Shown here: positions 60,201-63,400 of the stretch, piece by piece
Layout of the letters: every line of letters begins with the position of its first letter
How positions within the stretch are numbered: position 1 is the stretch's first letter
From: Aspidiotus rigidus
Taxonomy: Eukaryota; Arthropoda; Insecta; Hemiptera; Diaspididae
Reading direction: 5' to 3'
Assembly: GCA_035079385.1 (NCBI GenBank)
Contig: JAVHKY010000052.1
Location: 13,330,001 to 13,394,000, forward strand
Length of the DNA: 64,000 bases
Program-made: the position numbers and the translations under genes
The notes under the pieces: model-generated
Database searches by the model: none
Told to the model about the DNA's origin: nothing
Seen by the model: only the letters and a program-made list of their open reading frames with translations

Positions 60201-62303
60201 TGTAACACATTAGGTACATGTACGAAAAAATTGCTGCAGAGTTCAGACTTGGTGCAACTACTGAGGACTGCTCTCCAATTTCTCCACTTACTTGCATTAC
60301 ATTATAATTCATAGACATACAGAAATATATCTCTATAATTATTTGAAATTATCAGTCGTGTCATGAAGTCGAAGGAATAACCATGAATATGTTTTATCAT
60401 TAATTTGAAAAATTGTCAACATCATACCGCGAAGAAAGGAAGAAACAGTATTAATTGAATATCGCATGTACCGAGTGTGCTTATTATCAAAACTATGGTA
60501 TGGTTTCCTGACAATTCTCCTTGTTTCTCAGTTGATGATGATTTTAAATTTCAGGTGGCGATAAACAAGAAAGGAAGCGGAAGCGAAACAACCTTAATGT
60601 AAGTACATTATTAAATTTTCCATGAAAGAAAGCTGTAAGTAATGGAAGAAGTAAATTCATTTGCATTGATGATTAAATAATATCCAACACCTATAATACG
60701 CTACCTCCCATAAAGTGTACAAGAAGAGGAACATATAACTTATGGATCATTTGAAGAATGATATCAGCCGTAGTGATTTTTTGTTTATATAAGTTTTGTT
60801 CTATTCCTTGTGCTACAATTGTTTACTGCGTTCTTATAAAAAATTAGCGCGTAGCCTTAATTGCACTAATAAATTTTAGCCGGGGCGTAGTAAGACGTCA
60901 TCGGTTTTGACCACATATTACATGGACATGCCATACTAATAATAAATAAATTGATTTTTAGGAATGACAAAGAATGTTCCCTTTGGGTAAAGTGGCCACT
61001 TGCAAAATTTCAAATCAGGGTAGTGGTTCAGTAAAGACACCTCATGAAATATGCCAAAAAACTACTGTTTGAATATAAAGAATTTCTTTCATCATTTCAT
61101 ACTTTGCTCTGATGATGAAGATCGTTGTCTTCAAAACGTCAGCTTGGAATTTCCAACTTTGTGGATGGTAGTGCCGTTAAAACTTTCCCAATTAAAATCA
61201 TATTTCTAATTACATTGATACTATTCTTTCATGCCATAAAATTTGTTAAGGAAAAGTTAACAAAGTAGCATCCATTCCTTGTACCAATAGCCCTGAATTG
61301 TTGAAAAATTAGAATGTTGCCTTTTGTAATGATTGCCGTTACCTACTTAAAAGTTTCTCGCACATAACAAAGCTGTGCCGCTCTTACAATTCAATTCACT
61401 TTATTTAATTTCGTTTTTCCTTTTTCTTTCTTCAACAGAGCAACGCAAATTCAGCATTTCCGCTTGTTAGTGTAACTTCAGGACAGCCTACACTGTTGAC
61501 TAAACCTCTTTTGACTGCCTCCAACCAAACACAGAAAACCACTTGTCATTCAACCATGACCTCAGCTGCACATTTGACCAAAGGGTCAGCAACATGTAAG
61601 TGATCGATATAATTTTGAACACATTTTCATTTTTCATCCTCCCATTTTTGTATTTGTTCTATTTTCTTGTAATGTTTTTAGCAACAGTCGTAGCGGCGAA
61701 AAATACTGTGGTAGGAAGTCATAATAATTTGCCAGTTCAACCACCTCGTACAGTTTCTTCATTGATGCTCACCCTACCAAAACCCACTTGCTCTGAATCC
61801 ACATTACCACCACCCGCAGTTACTACGAGTAAGCTTCTTGAAAATTGAAAAACGAGAGAAAAATATTTTACTCAACAGTACGTCTACAGTACACCAATTT
61901 TTTTCTCGCTTATGCTGTACAGATGCAGCTGAGTTGGTGTCATCACATGTGCAGCATGATTCTTCAGATTTATTTAGCCAAATGAAATCTGCTGATAAAT
62001 TCCATGAATCACCATCCATTTTGATTCAACAACAACAGTTACACTCACACCAACAACCTATCACATCGTCCACAGTTACAACTGCGTCTTCAGAATTGGT
62101 TTCATCATTGCCACCTGGCTTAAATTTAAACCCTTTGTTGGCAGACAATTTGTCGAGTACACCTAGCATGCTTCCCTCTGTATTTGACCCCGTACTGGAA
62201 ACTTCTCCGGAAATCATTCCAGCAATGAATAATTTGCCAAAAGAAGATGACAAATCGGCAATATCTCTCATCGAATCTACTGACGGGATGTATTCAATTC
62301 AAA
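19754..62303 (+). CDS. fs(1)h: BET-family double-bromodomain protein (BRD2/3/4, fs(1)h orthologue), 17 coding exons, 3' incomplete
   Basis: Nuclear chromatin reader that binds acetylated histones through two bromodomains and recruits transcription factors through its ET domain. Joined exons: 19754-19783, 19857-20117, 20215-20409, 21363-21608, 24470-24688, 25103-25168, 25260-25346, 25817-26064, 26132-26327, 26412-26928, 27753-27923, 28833-28964, 30977-31099, 60555-60598, 61439-61595, 61682-61828, 61923-62303. All junctions are GT-AG and phase-consistent; the sum is 3220 nt (1073 codons plus 1 nt). Bromodomain 1 covers about residues 60-168 (WPF 83-85, acetyl-lysine Asn142). Bromodomain 2 covers about 345-460 (WPF 372-374, Asn431, BET-specific His435). 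ET domain about 668-748. The start ATG has a good context (ACAAATGG) and is the first in its exon. Product and core exons are certain; the joining of exon 13 to exon 14 across 29.5 kb is inferred from phase and composition. The true C-terminus lies beyond the window. Confidence 0.93.
19857..20117 (+). CDS. fs(1)h: BET exon 2 (N-terminus and first half of bromodomain 1)
   Basis: 87 codons, phase 0 on both sides; donor GTAAGT. A Pro-rich leader ([14 protein letters not shown]) precedes [14 protein letters not shown] (helix Z) and the ZA-loop motif [13 protein letters not shown]. These match BET bromodomain 1, including the WPF shelf (residues 83-85). The exon break after LNLP is within the ZA loop. 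Confidence 0.97.
20215..20409 (+). CDS. fs(1)h: BET exon 3 (second half of bromodomain 1)
   Basis: 65 codons from [20 protein letters not shown] to EKLFLTL, phase 0; donor GTAAGA. It contains the near-invariant BET segment [18 protein letters not shown] and [11 protein letters not shown], whose Asn142 is the acetyl-lysine anchor. MDLGT corresponds to the family MDMGT. No pocket residue seems lost. Confidence 0.98.
20993..21064 (-). tRNA. tRNA-like gene or tRNA-derived element in intron 3 (possible Met CAT)
   Basis: On the minus strand, 72 nt fold like a tRNA. The acceptor arms GGTCTGG and CCGGATC pair over all 7 positions (two G-U). The A box TAGCGTAATGG and B box GTTTGATTCC are good. A T6 run follows a few nt after the 3' end, a Pol III terminator. 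The anticodon stem is poor (3-4 of 5 pairs), and the loop has CAT behind T33. The T stem has one mismatch. No intron and no encoded CCA. A functional tRNA is doubtful; a pseudogene or SINE head is equally likely. Confidence 0.5.
21065..21300. repeat. Dispersed repeat shared with 44.7-45.0 kb
   Basis: The stretch with GTTACAGAAATTG..GAATAATTTGAT..TTTTTGGA resembles 44755-44815 in the same orientation. Its right end (GATGATGTAAATC..AACTTTGTTAGCAACA) matches 44965-45020 in complement. The mixed orientation suggests a rearranged inverted-repeat element. It lies directly upstream of the tRNA-like sequence. Confidence 0.55.
21363..21608 (+). CDS. fs(1)h: BET exon 4 (end of bromodomain 1 and linker)
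   Basis: 82 codons, phase 0; acceptor TTCTTCTAG, donor GTATGT. It starts [18 protein letters not shown], the usual continuation after helix C of BET bromodomain 1. It then becomes a Lys-rich patch (KKKKISPGG) and a Thr/Ser/Val/Pro-rich disordered linker ([20 protein letters not shown]). Confidence 0.95.
21609..24469. other. BET intron 4 with repeat fragments
   Basis: 2.9 kb intron without coding signal. It contains a short R1 fragment (22520-22575: GGAGTTGAACGAGAGG and GGGAACTGTTTTATGGGG). A copy of a dispersed repeat (about 22830-23270) resembles 46870-47270, with shared CCATAACTCGG and TTTGGCCCACC/TTTGGGCCACC ends. A TGACGTCA site stands near 22685, and a fold-back lies at 23745-23936. Confidence 0.6.
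23745..23936. mobile_element. 192-bp fold-back/MITE in intron 4
   Basis: The left arm CTCTGTTCAAATTCGTGTAT, continuing to CTCGAGATTGGC, is repeated in complement at the right end (GCCAGTCTCGAG..ATACACGAATTGAAC), about 50 bp per arm with a few mismatches. No coding content. Confidence 0.75.
24470..24688 (+). CDS. fs(1)h: BET exon 5 (inter-bromodomain basic motif)
   Basis: 73 codons, phase 0; acceptor GTGTTTTAG, donor GTTTCT (weak). It contains [15 protein letters not shown], the conserved basic motif between BET bromodomains (nuclear localisation), and [11 protein letters not shown], matching the family RRESGRPIK motif. Confidence 0.96.
25103..25168 (+). CDS. fs(1)h: BET exon 6 (short linker)
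   Basis: 22 codons ([20 protein letters not shown] plus NQ), phase 0, acceptor TTTTACAG, donor GTGAGT. It occupies the place of the Pro/Lys/Asp linker before bromodomain 2 in other BET proteins. Being a multiple of three it could be skipped without a frame change. Confidence 0.85.
25260..25346 (+). CDS. fs(1)h: BET exon 7 (start of bromodomain 2)
   Basis: 29 codons, phase 0; acceptor TTGTCACAG, donor [26 protein letters not shown] and KKHW correspond to helix Z of bromodomain 2 (family pattern SEQLKYC..ILKE.FSKKH). Confidence 0.96.
25817..26064 (+). CDS. fs(1)h: BET exon 8 (core of bromodomain 2)
   Basis: 248 nt, starts phase 0 and ends after 2 nt of a Lys codon; acceptor TTTTTCCCAG, donor GTATTG. 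It encodes [31 protein letters not shown] and [18 protein letters not shown]. The acetyl-lysine Asn431 and BD2-type His435 are present. The family PMDLGT is PMDFGT here. The frame stays open past the donor, but the spliced reading restores the conserved KFAHI sequence. Confidence 0.97.
26132..26327 (+). CDS. fs(1)h: BET exon 9 (end of bromodomain 2, acidic Ser cluster)
   Basis: Completes the split Lys codon to give [20 protein letters not shown], then an acidic Ser run ([20 protein letters not shown]), the usual CK2-type phosphorylation cluster after bromodomain 2. It starts the coiled-coil-like motif B ([11 protein letters not shown]). Donor GTATGT, phase 0. Confidence 0.96.
26412..26928 (+). 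CDS. fs(1)h: BET exon 10 (motif B, basic tract, start of ET domain)
   Basis: 517 nt. [14 protein letters not shown] continues motif B, followed by a Lys run (RKKKKKKKE), a Ser/Asn/Lys-rich linker and [20 protein letters not shown] with LDINKLP, the beginning of the ET domain. Ends after the first nt of a Gly codon; donor GTAAAT. Confidence 0.97.
26929..27752. other. BET intron 10
   Basis: 824-bp intron splitting the ET domain between LP and GDKLG. No repeats or other features recognised. Confidence 0.8.
27753..27923 (+). CDS. fs(1)h: BET exon 11 (ET domain)
   Basis: 171 nt coding [40 protein letters not shown] and [16 protein letters not shown]. This is the complete ET core, almost unchanged from other animals. 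The ET domain binds transcription and chromatin partners. Donor GTGAGT; ends after 1 nt of a Ser codon. Confidence 0.98.
27924..28832. other. BET intron 11
   Basis: 909-bp intron; AT-rich, no repeats or coding signal recognised. Confidence 0.75.
28833..28964 (+). CDS. fs(1)h: BET exon 12 (post-ET basic segment)
   Basis: 132 nt with [20 protein letters not shown], comparable to the KK..KSKDE..AEKK segment that follows the ET domain in fly fs(1)h. It continues as a Lys/Gly/Ser-rich stretch. Acceptor CATTAAAG; donor GTGAAG is weak. Phase 1 out. Confidence 0.9.
29720..29913. mobile_element. 194-bp MITE in intron 12
   Basis: CACTGAGAGAAGAGAATACT and the following CTTGGTGACTAGAAAAAA recur in complement at the right end with one mismatch in the first 35 bp. 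No target duplication recognised, no coding content. Confidence 0.8.
30322..30780 (+). repeat. R1 dispersed repeat, complete copy
   Basis: Begins AACAGGGAACCTGTTCTATG with the following GGGGGCTTTTT and GCCGTCCGCCGTCC. It contains four to five sub-repeats around CTCGAGC.ATATATGATAGGAG, then ACTATATTATACTAGGCTTA. It ends with the TCCCTCGTTTAACTTTGTTA..GGAAGCCGTC module. Collinear with 46422-46852 and 2918-3240. Confidence 0.85.
30977..31099 (+). CDS. fs(1)h: BET exon 13 (Ser/Asp cluster)
   Basis: 123 nt coding a Ser-rich acidic run ([20 protein letters not shown], ending SSETSDSET), which corresponds to the SEED-like cluster after the ET domain. Acceptor GTCTACAG, donor GTAAGA. Phase 1 out, matching the acceptor of exon 14. 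Confidence 0.95.
31100..31149 (+). promoter_or_regulatory. fs(1)h: Possible intronic poly(A) site for a short BET isoform
   Basis: Failure to splice exon 13 adds KNILNL and a TGA stop at 31120-31122. AATAAA overlaps it at 31122-31127, and a run of 16 A follows at 31134-31149. Short BET isoforms that end after the ET domain and Ser cluster are known in flies and vertebrates. The signal is sequence-level only; the spacing of stop to signal is unusually tight and the A run could be chance or internal-priming bait. Confidence 0.4.
32615..33025 (+). pseudogene. PLE GIY-YIG endonuclease domain
   Basis: 136 codons open from an internal Met. In other elements this domain is the nuclease that opens the target for reverse transcription. 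CDDC cysteines typical of PLE endonucleases precede YIYIG-like IYIGQ. Detached from its RT by the upstream frameshift, so not a working protein on its own. Confidence 0.8.
33112..33140 (+). ncRNA. Hammerhead-like motif at the PLE 3' end
   Basis: GGTC-TAT-GACC forms a 4-bp stem II, followed by AAAAGCGCTC where GAAA is expected, and preceded by CCGTCGGT where CUGAUGA is expected. Architecture as in the minimal hammerheads known from Penelope-like elements, but core positions are altered, so self-cleavage is unlikely. Confidence 0.35.
33490..34160. repeat. About 670-bp fold-back (inverted duplication)
   Basis: Left arm GGGGCCAAAAAAGTGTGGTC..TTTTTCTGTGATTTTCAAGG..AAGAAATCAAGAGACAAAAATT matches the right arm in complement (33490-33598 against 34020-34160). 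An inner pair around GAAAGTTG..GTAACGCAT (33640-33690 against 33935-34015) continues the symmetry. Confidence 0.75.
34160..34431 (-). pseudogene. Possible copia-like (GAG-pre-integrase region) fragment
   Basis: Minus-strand frame with [36 protein letters not shown] and [11 protein letters not shown]. The pattern of a small Gly-rich strand, LxNVxYxP and later a leucine/serine segment resembles the protease to GAG-pre-integrase stretch of Ty1/copia polyproteins. Only about 90 codons; it joins the fold-back arm at its 3' end. Family call is inference. Confidence 0.4.
35056..35232. repeat. Minisatellite, about 62-bp unit, about 2.7 copies
   Basis: Units start CACCTTATGGTAAATTTACA and contain GTACCATAATA.ATGGTA and CAGTACCATGA. 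Each unit has internal TATGGTA/TACCATA inverted pairs. It lies about 120 bp beyond the 3' end of the Gypsy pol frame, possibly inside its LTR. Confidence 0.75.
35350..37050 (-). CDS. Ty3/Gypsy pol fragment: RNase H and integrase, 566 codons open
   Basis: Minus-strand frame, uninterrupted. RNase H: TDAS (catalytic Asp), FELEAL (Glu), TDCNAV (Asp) and HVDALSRN (Asp). Integrase zinc region: [12 protein letters not shown]. Catalytic triad: Asp in HLDLYSEL, Asp in CITDRGTSF and Glu in [11 protein letters not shown]. The C-terminal part has the [10 protein letters not shown] and YKGPFRI segment seen at the end of Gypsy integrases. The frame starts at the RT thumb ([13 protein letters not shown]), so protease and RT proper are missing and flanking LTRs were not identified. 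An insertion-inactive fragment with recently intact coding, given no stops in 1.7 kb. Confidence 0.9.
   Translation of the reverse strand: MTENEHPNDERQDVVDKLKRLLITQPILKGFQPHAHTKLHTDASRVGIAGILLQRQDGNLVPISYFSRQTTLHEKNYHSFELEALAIVESIKQFDYFLRDRHFTIMTDCNAVQYTFYRKDISPRIARWVMQLQGLDFEIVHRAGSTMNHVDALSRNPPLQPLRALVIRTFEEDDWRKIVQTNNAELREIVNRYQTNAMPKSPYLLQNGLLCRKTTRGPKWVVPRECWWQILLHNHDEAGHPGIDKTHEKLTRQCWFPGMRRFVKKYVTACIPCLFFKKKVGAKEGMLHPIPKHARPFHTVHLDLYSELDESQHGNCYILVLVDAFTKFIWLKPLPDRTAASTIKAFKEIMAVIGAPSRCITDRGTSFSQEFSDFCNSVGTYHHTIAVGLPRGNGQAEIVMKQIDNALATTTTDDWEEALPTVQIGLNNVISATTGVTPTQALLGYNAAATAFLQTDDEPLIDVTRVRQDMIARIETMQRNQKVNFDKKRRTPHSYSVGDLVLARISSIVTDGETRKLKERYKGPFRITEALPNDRYLVTNIVGRKYEGKYAAQDLKPWFIFNAYDG
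37631..37769. mobile_element. 139-bp MITE, CTCTGCCGTACAAAG family
   Basis: Left CTCTGCCGTACAAAGTGTTT; right end ..ACTTTGTACAGGAGAG is the complement with two changes. Sits between the Gypsy pol fragment and the gag-like stretch. Confidence 0.65.
37900..39390 (-). pseudogene. Unassigned, possibly retroelement gag-like remnant
   Basis: Several minus-strand frames with protein-like but low-complexity composition follow one another. They include [20 protein letters not shown] (near 39390), [20 protein letters not shown] (near 38860) and [20 protein letters not shown] (near 38060). They lie upstream, in the sense direction, of the Gypsy pol frame and could be its degraded gag. Stops and frame changes are many and there is no zinc knuckle. 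Weak. Confidence 0.25.
41415..41515 (+). repeat. Dispersed repeat with CRE-like palindrome (R2)
   Basis: GCGGGGAACCCGCTTTCTCT..AGGCATTTTCAGGAAA..GCGAGCG..CGACTTTGATGACGTCATCA matches 51320-51392 in complement. The TGACGTCA palindrome near its end is shared. A further partial match is near 50950-50985. Confidence 0.65.
42188..42218. repeat. (ATT)n microsatellite
   Basis: About ten uninterrupted ATT units. Confidence 0.95.
44690..45020. repeat. Dispersed repeat shared with intron 3 (21.07-21.30 kb)
   Basis: Carries GTTACAGAAATTGTTATTAA, GAATAATTTGATAATCGAG and TTGCTAACAAAGTTGATTGA in the arrangement described at 21065-21300. Diverged. Confidence 0.5.
45581..45765. mobile_element. About 180-bp MITE
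   Basis: GATTATAGTTCCAAGCGCCG and CTCTGCAAAAAATGC recur in complement at the right (GCATTTCTTACAGAGTGGCG, CGCTGGAACTATAATC). Arms about 45 bp with a few mismatches. Confidence 0.75.
45868..46053. repeat. Near-perfect 186-bp hairpin with 81-bp arms
   Basis: Arms 45868-45948 and 45973-46053 are complementary at all but about two positions, around a 24-nt centre. The inner part of each arm, GAGCGCTTT.GGCTAAAC, is a Penelope-type hammerhead segment (minus strand GTTTAGCCGAAAGCGCTC). The hairpin therefore looks like two inverted PLE ends. RNA from either strand would form a long duplex. Confidence 0.85.
46125..46415 (+). repeat. R1 dispersed repeat, partial copy
   Basis: Sub-repeats with CTCTCGAGCCATAA and the closing module CCTGCGTTCCTCTTTTAACT..AAGGAAGCCGTCGTTT. 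Lies head to tail with the next copy. Confidence 0.8.
46422..46852 (+). repeat. R1 dispersed repeat, complete copy
   Basis: Collinear with 30322-30780: AACAAGGAATCTGTTTTATG head, GCCGTGCGCCGTCC block, sub-repeats with GACTCTCGAGCCA and TGATAGGAGGGGGACTTGGA, ACTATATTATGCTAGGCC. Closing module CGTTTCTCGTTCAACTTCGT..GGAAGCCGTC. Confidence 0.85.
46870..47270. repeat. Dispersed repeat shared with intron 4
   Basis: Resembles about 22830-23270 in the same orientation: TTGGTCCATAACTCGG, AACGTTTTGCGTTTTTG, and an end TTTTGGCCCACC. Diverged; function and class unknown. Confidence 0.55.
47421..47460 (-). ncRNA. Hammerhead-like motif (Penelope type)
   Basis: On the minus strand: CTTGATAAT, stem II GGAAAC-TGT-GTTTCC (6 bp), then GAAACGTCGGGTA. 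The GAAAC-GTC side is intact; the CUGAUGA side is CTTGATAA. Likely the pseudo-LTR of an otherwise lost Penelope-like element. Confidence 0.45.
48070..48176. repeat. Degenerate AAT/AGT trinucleotide microsatellite
   Basis: Runs of AATAATAAT, GATGATAAT and AGTAGTAGTGATAGT form about 100 bp of imperfect trinucleotide repeat. Confidence 0.85.
50240..52345. repeat. Mosaic of R1 and R2 repeat fragments
   Basis: R2-like pieces: AGCGGGGAACCCGC (50250), GATGACGTCACAAAAGTCGG (50955) and 51320-51392 in complement to 41415-41515. R1-like pieces: CTGTTTTATTGGAGG (51430), CTGTTTTATGGGAATC (51493), AACTCGAAAGTG..TTTTTCCAAGTCCC (51735-51803). An inverted R1 head lies at 52240-52345 (CCCATAAAACAGGTTCCCTG). 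Many ACTAGGCCTAATATAC-type motifs lie at 51990-52230. No gene seen. Confidence 0.7.
52985..53340. repeat. Diverged tandem duplication, unit about 180 bp
   Basis: Both halves contain TTTTTAGATGTTTTTTT, GAAAATGTGAG(T/C)ATAC, GACTCTAAATT-like and C.AACTACAACAAACG / GACTGCAACAAACTG in the same order. Confidence 0.65.
53665..54030 (+). other. Unrecognised 121-codon open frame
   Basis: An open frame with a hydrophobic middle ([17 protein letters not shown]) and several Cys and Trp. No family recognised, no splice signals or Kozak context that argue for it, and it lies inside the BET intron. Probably chance. Confidence 0.12.
55948..56048. ncRNA. Two hammerhead-like motifs in inverted orientation
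   Basis: Minus strand 55990-55948: GGAGATGACGTACAGGGTTG then CGTCAAAACGTCGGTAC. Plus strand 56009-56048: CTTGAAGATGACGTACACGG then TTGCGTCGAAATGTCGGTAC. Both share stem II GACG/CGTC and the terminal GTCGGTAC but have altered core positions. The head-to-head pair resembles the 45868-46053 hairpin in plan and probably marks inverted Penelope-like ends. Confidence 0.4.
56137..56295. mobile_element. 159-bp MITE
   Basis: GCACGGAAAAC at the left and GTTTTCCGTGC at the right. Inside are repeated ACTTTGC.G.A.CA motifs in both orientations (ACTTTGCGGAACAC, ACTTTGCAGCACAGTG, TTCTGCAAAGTAAC). Confidence 0.6.
56709..59394 (-). mobile_element. LINE remnant with ORF1, APE endonuclease and RT start; 3' part missing
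   Basis: On the minus strand: ORF1 begins near 59368 ([19 protein letters not shown], then a coiled coil [18 protein letters not shown]). It continues as an RRM-like [19 protein letters not shown] and [18 protein letters not shown] with a stop between. A segment [20 protein letters not shown] and [13 protein letters not shown] follows, similar to the FP-type C-terminal domain of arthropod LINE ORF1. ORF2: GDFNSQIG and [10 protein letters not shown] of the APE endonuclease (57914-57390), then the linker and the first RT block ([31 protein letters not shown]). The sequence stops being LINE-like at about 56740. Loss of the 3' half is unusual, since 5' truncation is the rule. Several stops; dead. 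Confidence 0.85.
57390..57914 (-). pseudogene. LINE ORF2 endonuclease domain and linker
   Basis: 175-codon open minus-strand stretch with the APE catalytic motifs GDFN and SDHR and the [11 protein letters not shown] block. The N-terminal endonuclease motifs (first Asn, Glu) are not in this frame. It is continued after a stop by 57386-56709, which holds the linker and RT block 0/1. Confidence 0.8.
60555..60598 (+). CDS. fs(1)h: BET exon 14 (short basic exon)
   Basis: 44 nt; acceptor AAATTTCAG, donor GTAAGT. Completes the Gly codon of exon 13 and reads [14 protein letters not shown]. Phase 1 in, 0 out. The basic KRKR stretch could add a nuclear signal. Assignment depends on phase fit and on exons 15-17 following closely. 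Confidence 0.75.
60599..61438. other. BET intron 14
   Basis: 840-bp intron. Holds a hammerhead-like motif at 61109-61140. The rest is AT-rich without coding signal. Confidence 0.7.
61109..61140 (+). ncRNA. Hammerhead-like motif with intact CTGATGA box
   Basis: CTGATGA, then a perfect 6-bp stem II TGAAGA-TCGTTG-TCTTCA, then AAACGTC. Compared with an active hammerhead, only the G after stem II (GAAAC) seems replaced by A. It is the best core of the motifs in this window. Position in a BET intron is probably incidental, left by a Penelope-like element. Confidence 0.45.
61439..61595 (+). CDS. fs(1)h: BET exon 15 (long-isoform tail)
   Basis: 157 nt; acceptor with a long pyrimidine tract TTTCTTTCTTCAACAG, donor GTAAGT. 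Encodes a Ser/Thr/Leu/Gln-rich segment ([20 protein letters not shown]). No domain; typical disordered tail of long BET proteins. Confidence 0.85.
61682..61828 (+). CDS. fs(1)h: BET exon 16 (long-isoform tail)
   Basis: 147 nt; acceptor GTTTTTAG, donor GTAAGC; phases 1 in, 1 out. Val/Pro/Ser-rich ([20 protein letters not shown], then [10 protein letters not shown]). Confidence 0.85.
61923..62303 (+). CDS. fs(1)h: BET exon 17 (long-isoform tail, last exon in window)
   Basis: 381 nt; acceptor TATGCTGTACAG, donor GTAAGT; phases 1 in, 1 out. Contains a Gln run ([14 protein letters not shown]), [15 protein letters not shown] and [16 protein letters not shown]. The SVFDP phrase recalls the long BRD4 tail. 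Reading past the donor gives SKCNDN and a stop at once, so the gene must continue by splicing into an exon beyond the window, or end here as a minor isoform. Confidence 0.88.
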
Positions 62304-63012
62304 GTAAGTGCAATGATAATTGAGAAAATAATTCAACTAGTCTACGCGTCTAAATTAACATAAAATTATTGTGCAGCTTCATAAAAATTTAGTGGTTGAT
62401 GAGCCCAAAGCTTCAGTTTTTCATTTGAAAATCTGACTTGAAGTGTTGGAAGGTTTTTGTACAGATTTTTCTAGTTGGAAAAGGGAGGTATTACACCCTT
62501 TACGTTCAGGTTTCCTTGTACATTTATAGGCCTACAGCGCCTATAAGATTTTTTTGTCCGTGAAAATCCTTCAAAACTGCGGGATAGATTTTTATGAAAC
62601 TTGGGCGGATTGTAGTGTGATATTTCAAAATGTGCGCTTGTAATTTTCTGAGGGCCGGATAAGCACTTCTTGAGATGTACTCAATTTTTTAAGAAACTGT
62701 TTCTTCCTATTGAACATTGAAACCACACGTAGCTGCTTATATCATGAGAAGCAGAATACAACTCCTTCCGTGTGTATATAAGGAGGCGATCTATACTTAG
62801 ATTATGACCTCCTGAATACGGCAATATGAATTTTTATTTGAGTTCGCGCTGAATTTTCGCGATACGAACCAAAATAAAATTGCAATAATAGCGAGCATCT
62901 AATGATTCGAGTCCCGGTATTTCTCACGTTCCTCGCGCGCTTCTTCCTTCTACGCATCTACTGCACTCTCCACGCTCTTTCCTTATTACGCTCACACCTT
63001 ACCCCAATCCCA
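62304..63012. other. Intron or gene 3' flank, repeat-derived
   Basis: No coding exon seen. A stretch near 62560-62640 (GTCCGTGAAAATCC..ATGAAACTTGGGCGG) has the style of dispersed element tails. No polyadenylation cluster convincingly ends the BET gene here. Confidence 0.4.
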
Positions 63013-63400
63013 CTCTGCCGTACAAAGTTAAATTGACGTATATCCAAATCGACGATCGGGAAGAAGTTACATTTTCTTAAAATAAGATTAATACGGCTAA
63101 TTGAGATGTAAATAATTATGTGTTACTAGAACAATTTTTCAATGAGAAATCCAATTATCACACCAGTTTTCCGATACAAGCATCCCTCCTTCCAATATTA
63201 GCGTTTTTGGATCGTACAATTCAAAGTAGAGTGTTCATCCTACGTCCAATTTCCTAGATCTGAATATTTCCCTGTTATTCCATCAATGAAGTAATAGTAG
63301 TGTGTTATCACGATTCACACTTTCGCACCAATCGTCCGAAAGATACAGTTTGCTTGATCGTCGATTTGGATGTACATCAATTTAACTTTGTACGGTAGCG
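63013..63400. mobile_element. 388-bp TIR element, CTCTGCCGTACAAAG family (longest copy)
   Basis: Left CTCTGCCGTACAAAGTTAAA with the following TTGACGTATATCCAAATCGACGATC is repeated in complement at the right with few changes, about 45 bp per arm. The interior matches the inverted fragment at 8585-8795. No coding sequence. Confidence 0.85.

Larger units (their letters stand above)
31100..60554. other. BET intron 13 (29.5 kb, filled with mobile elements)
   Basis: Spans from the exon 13 donor to the exon 14 acceptor. Stretches not listed separately (31150-32255, 39400-45560, 48240-50230, 53350-55905, 59400-60554) show AT-rich sequence without recognisable genes. I searched for conserved BET-like exons with matching phase and saw none. 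Confidence 0.7.
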
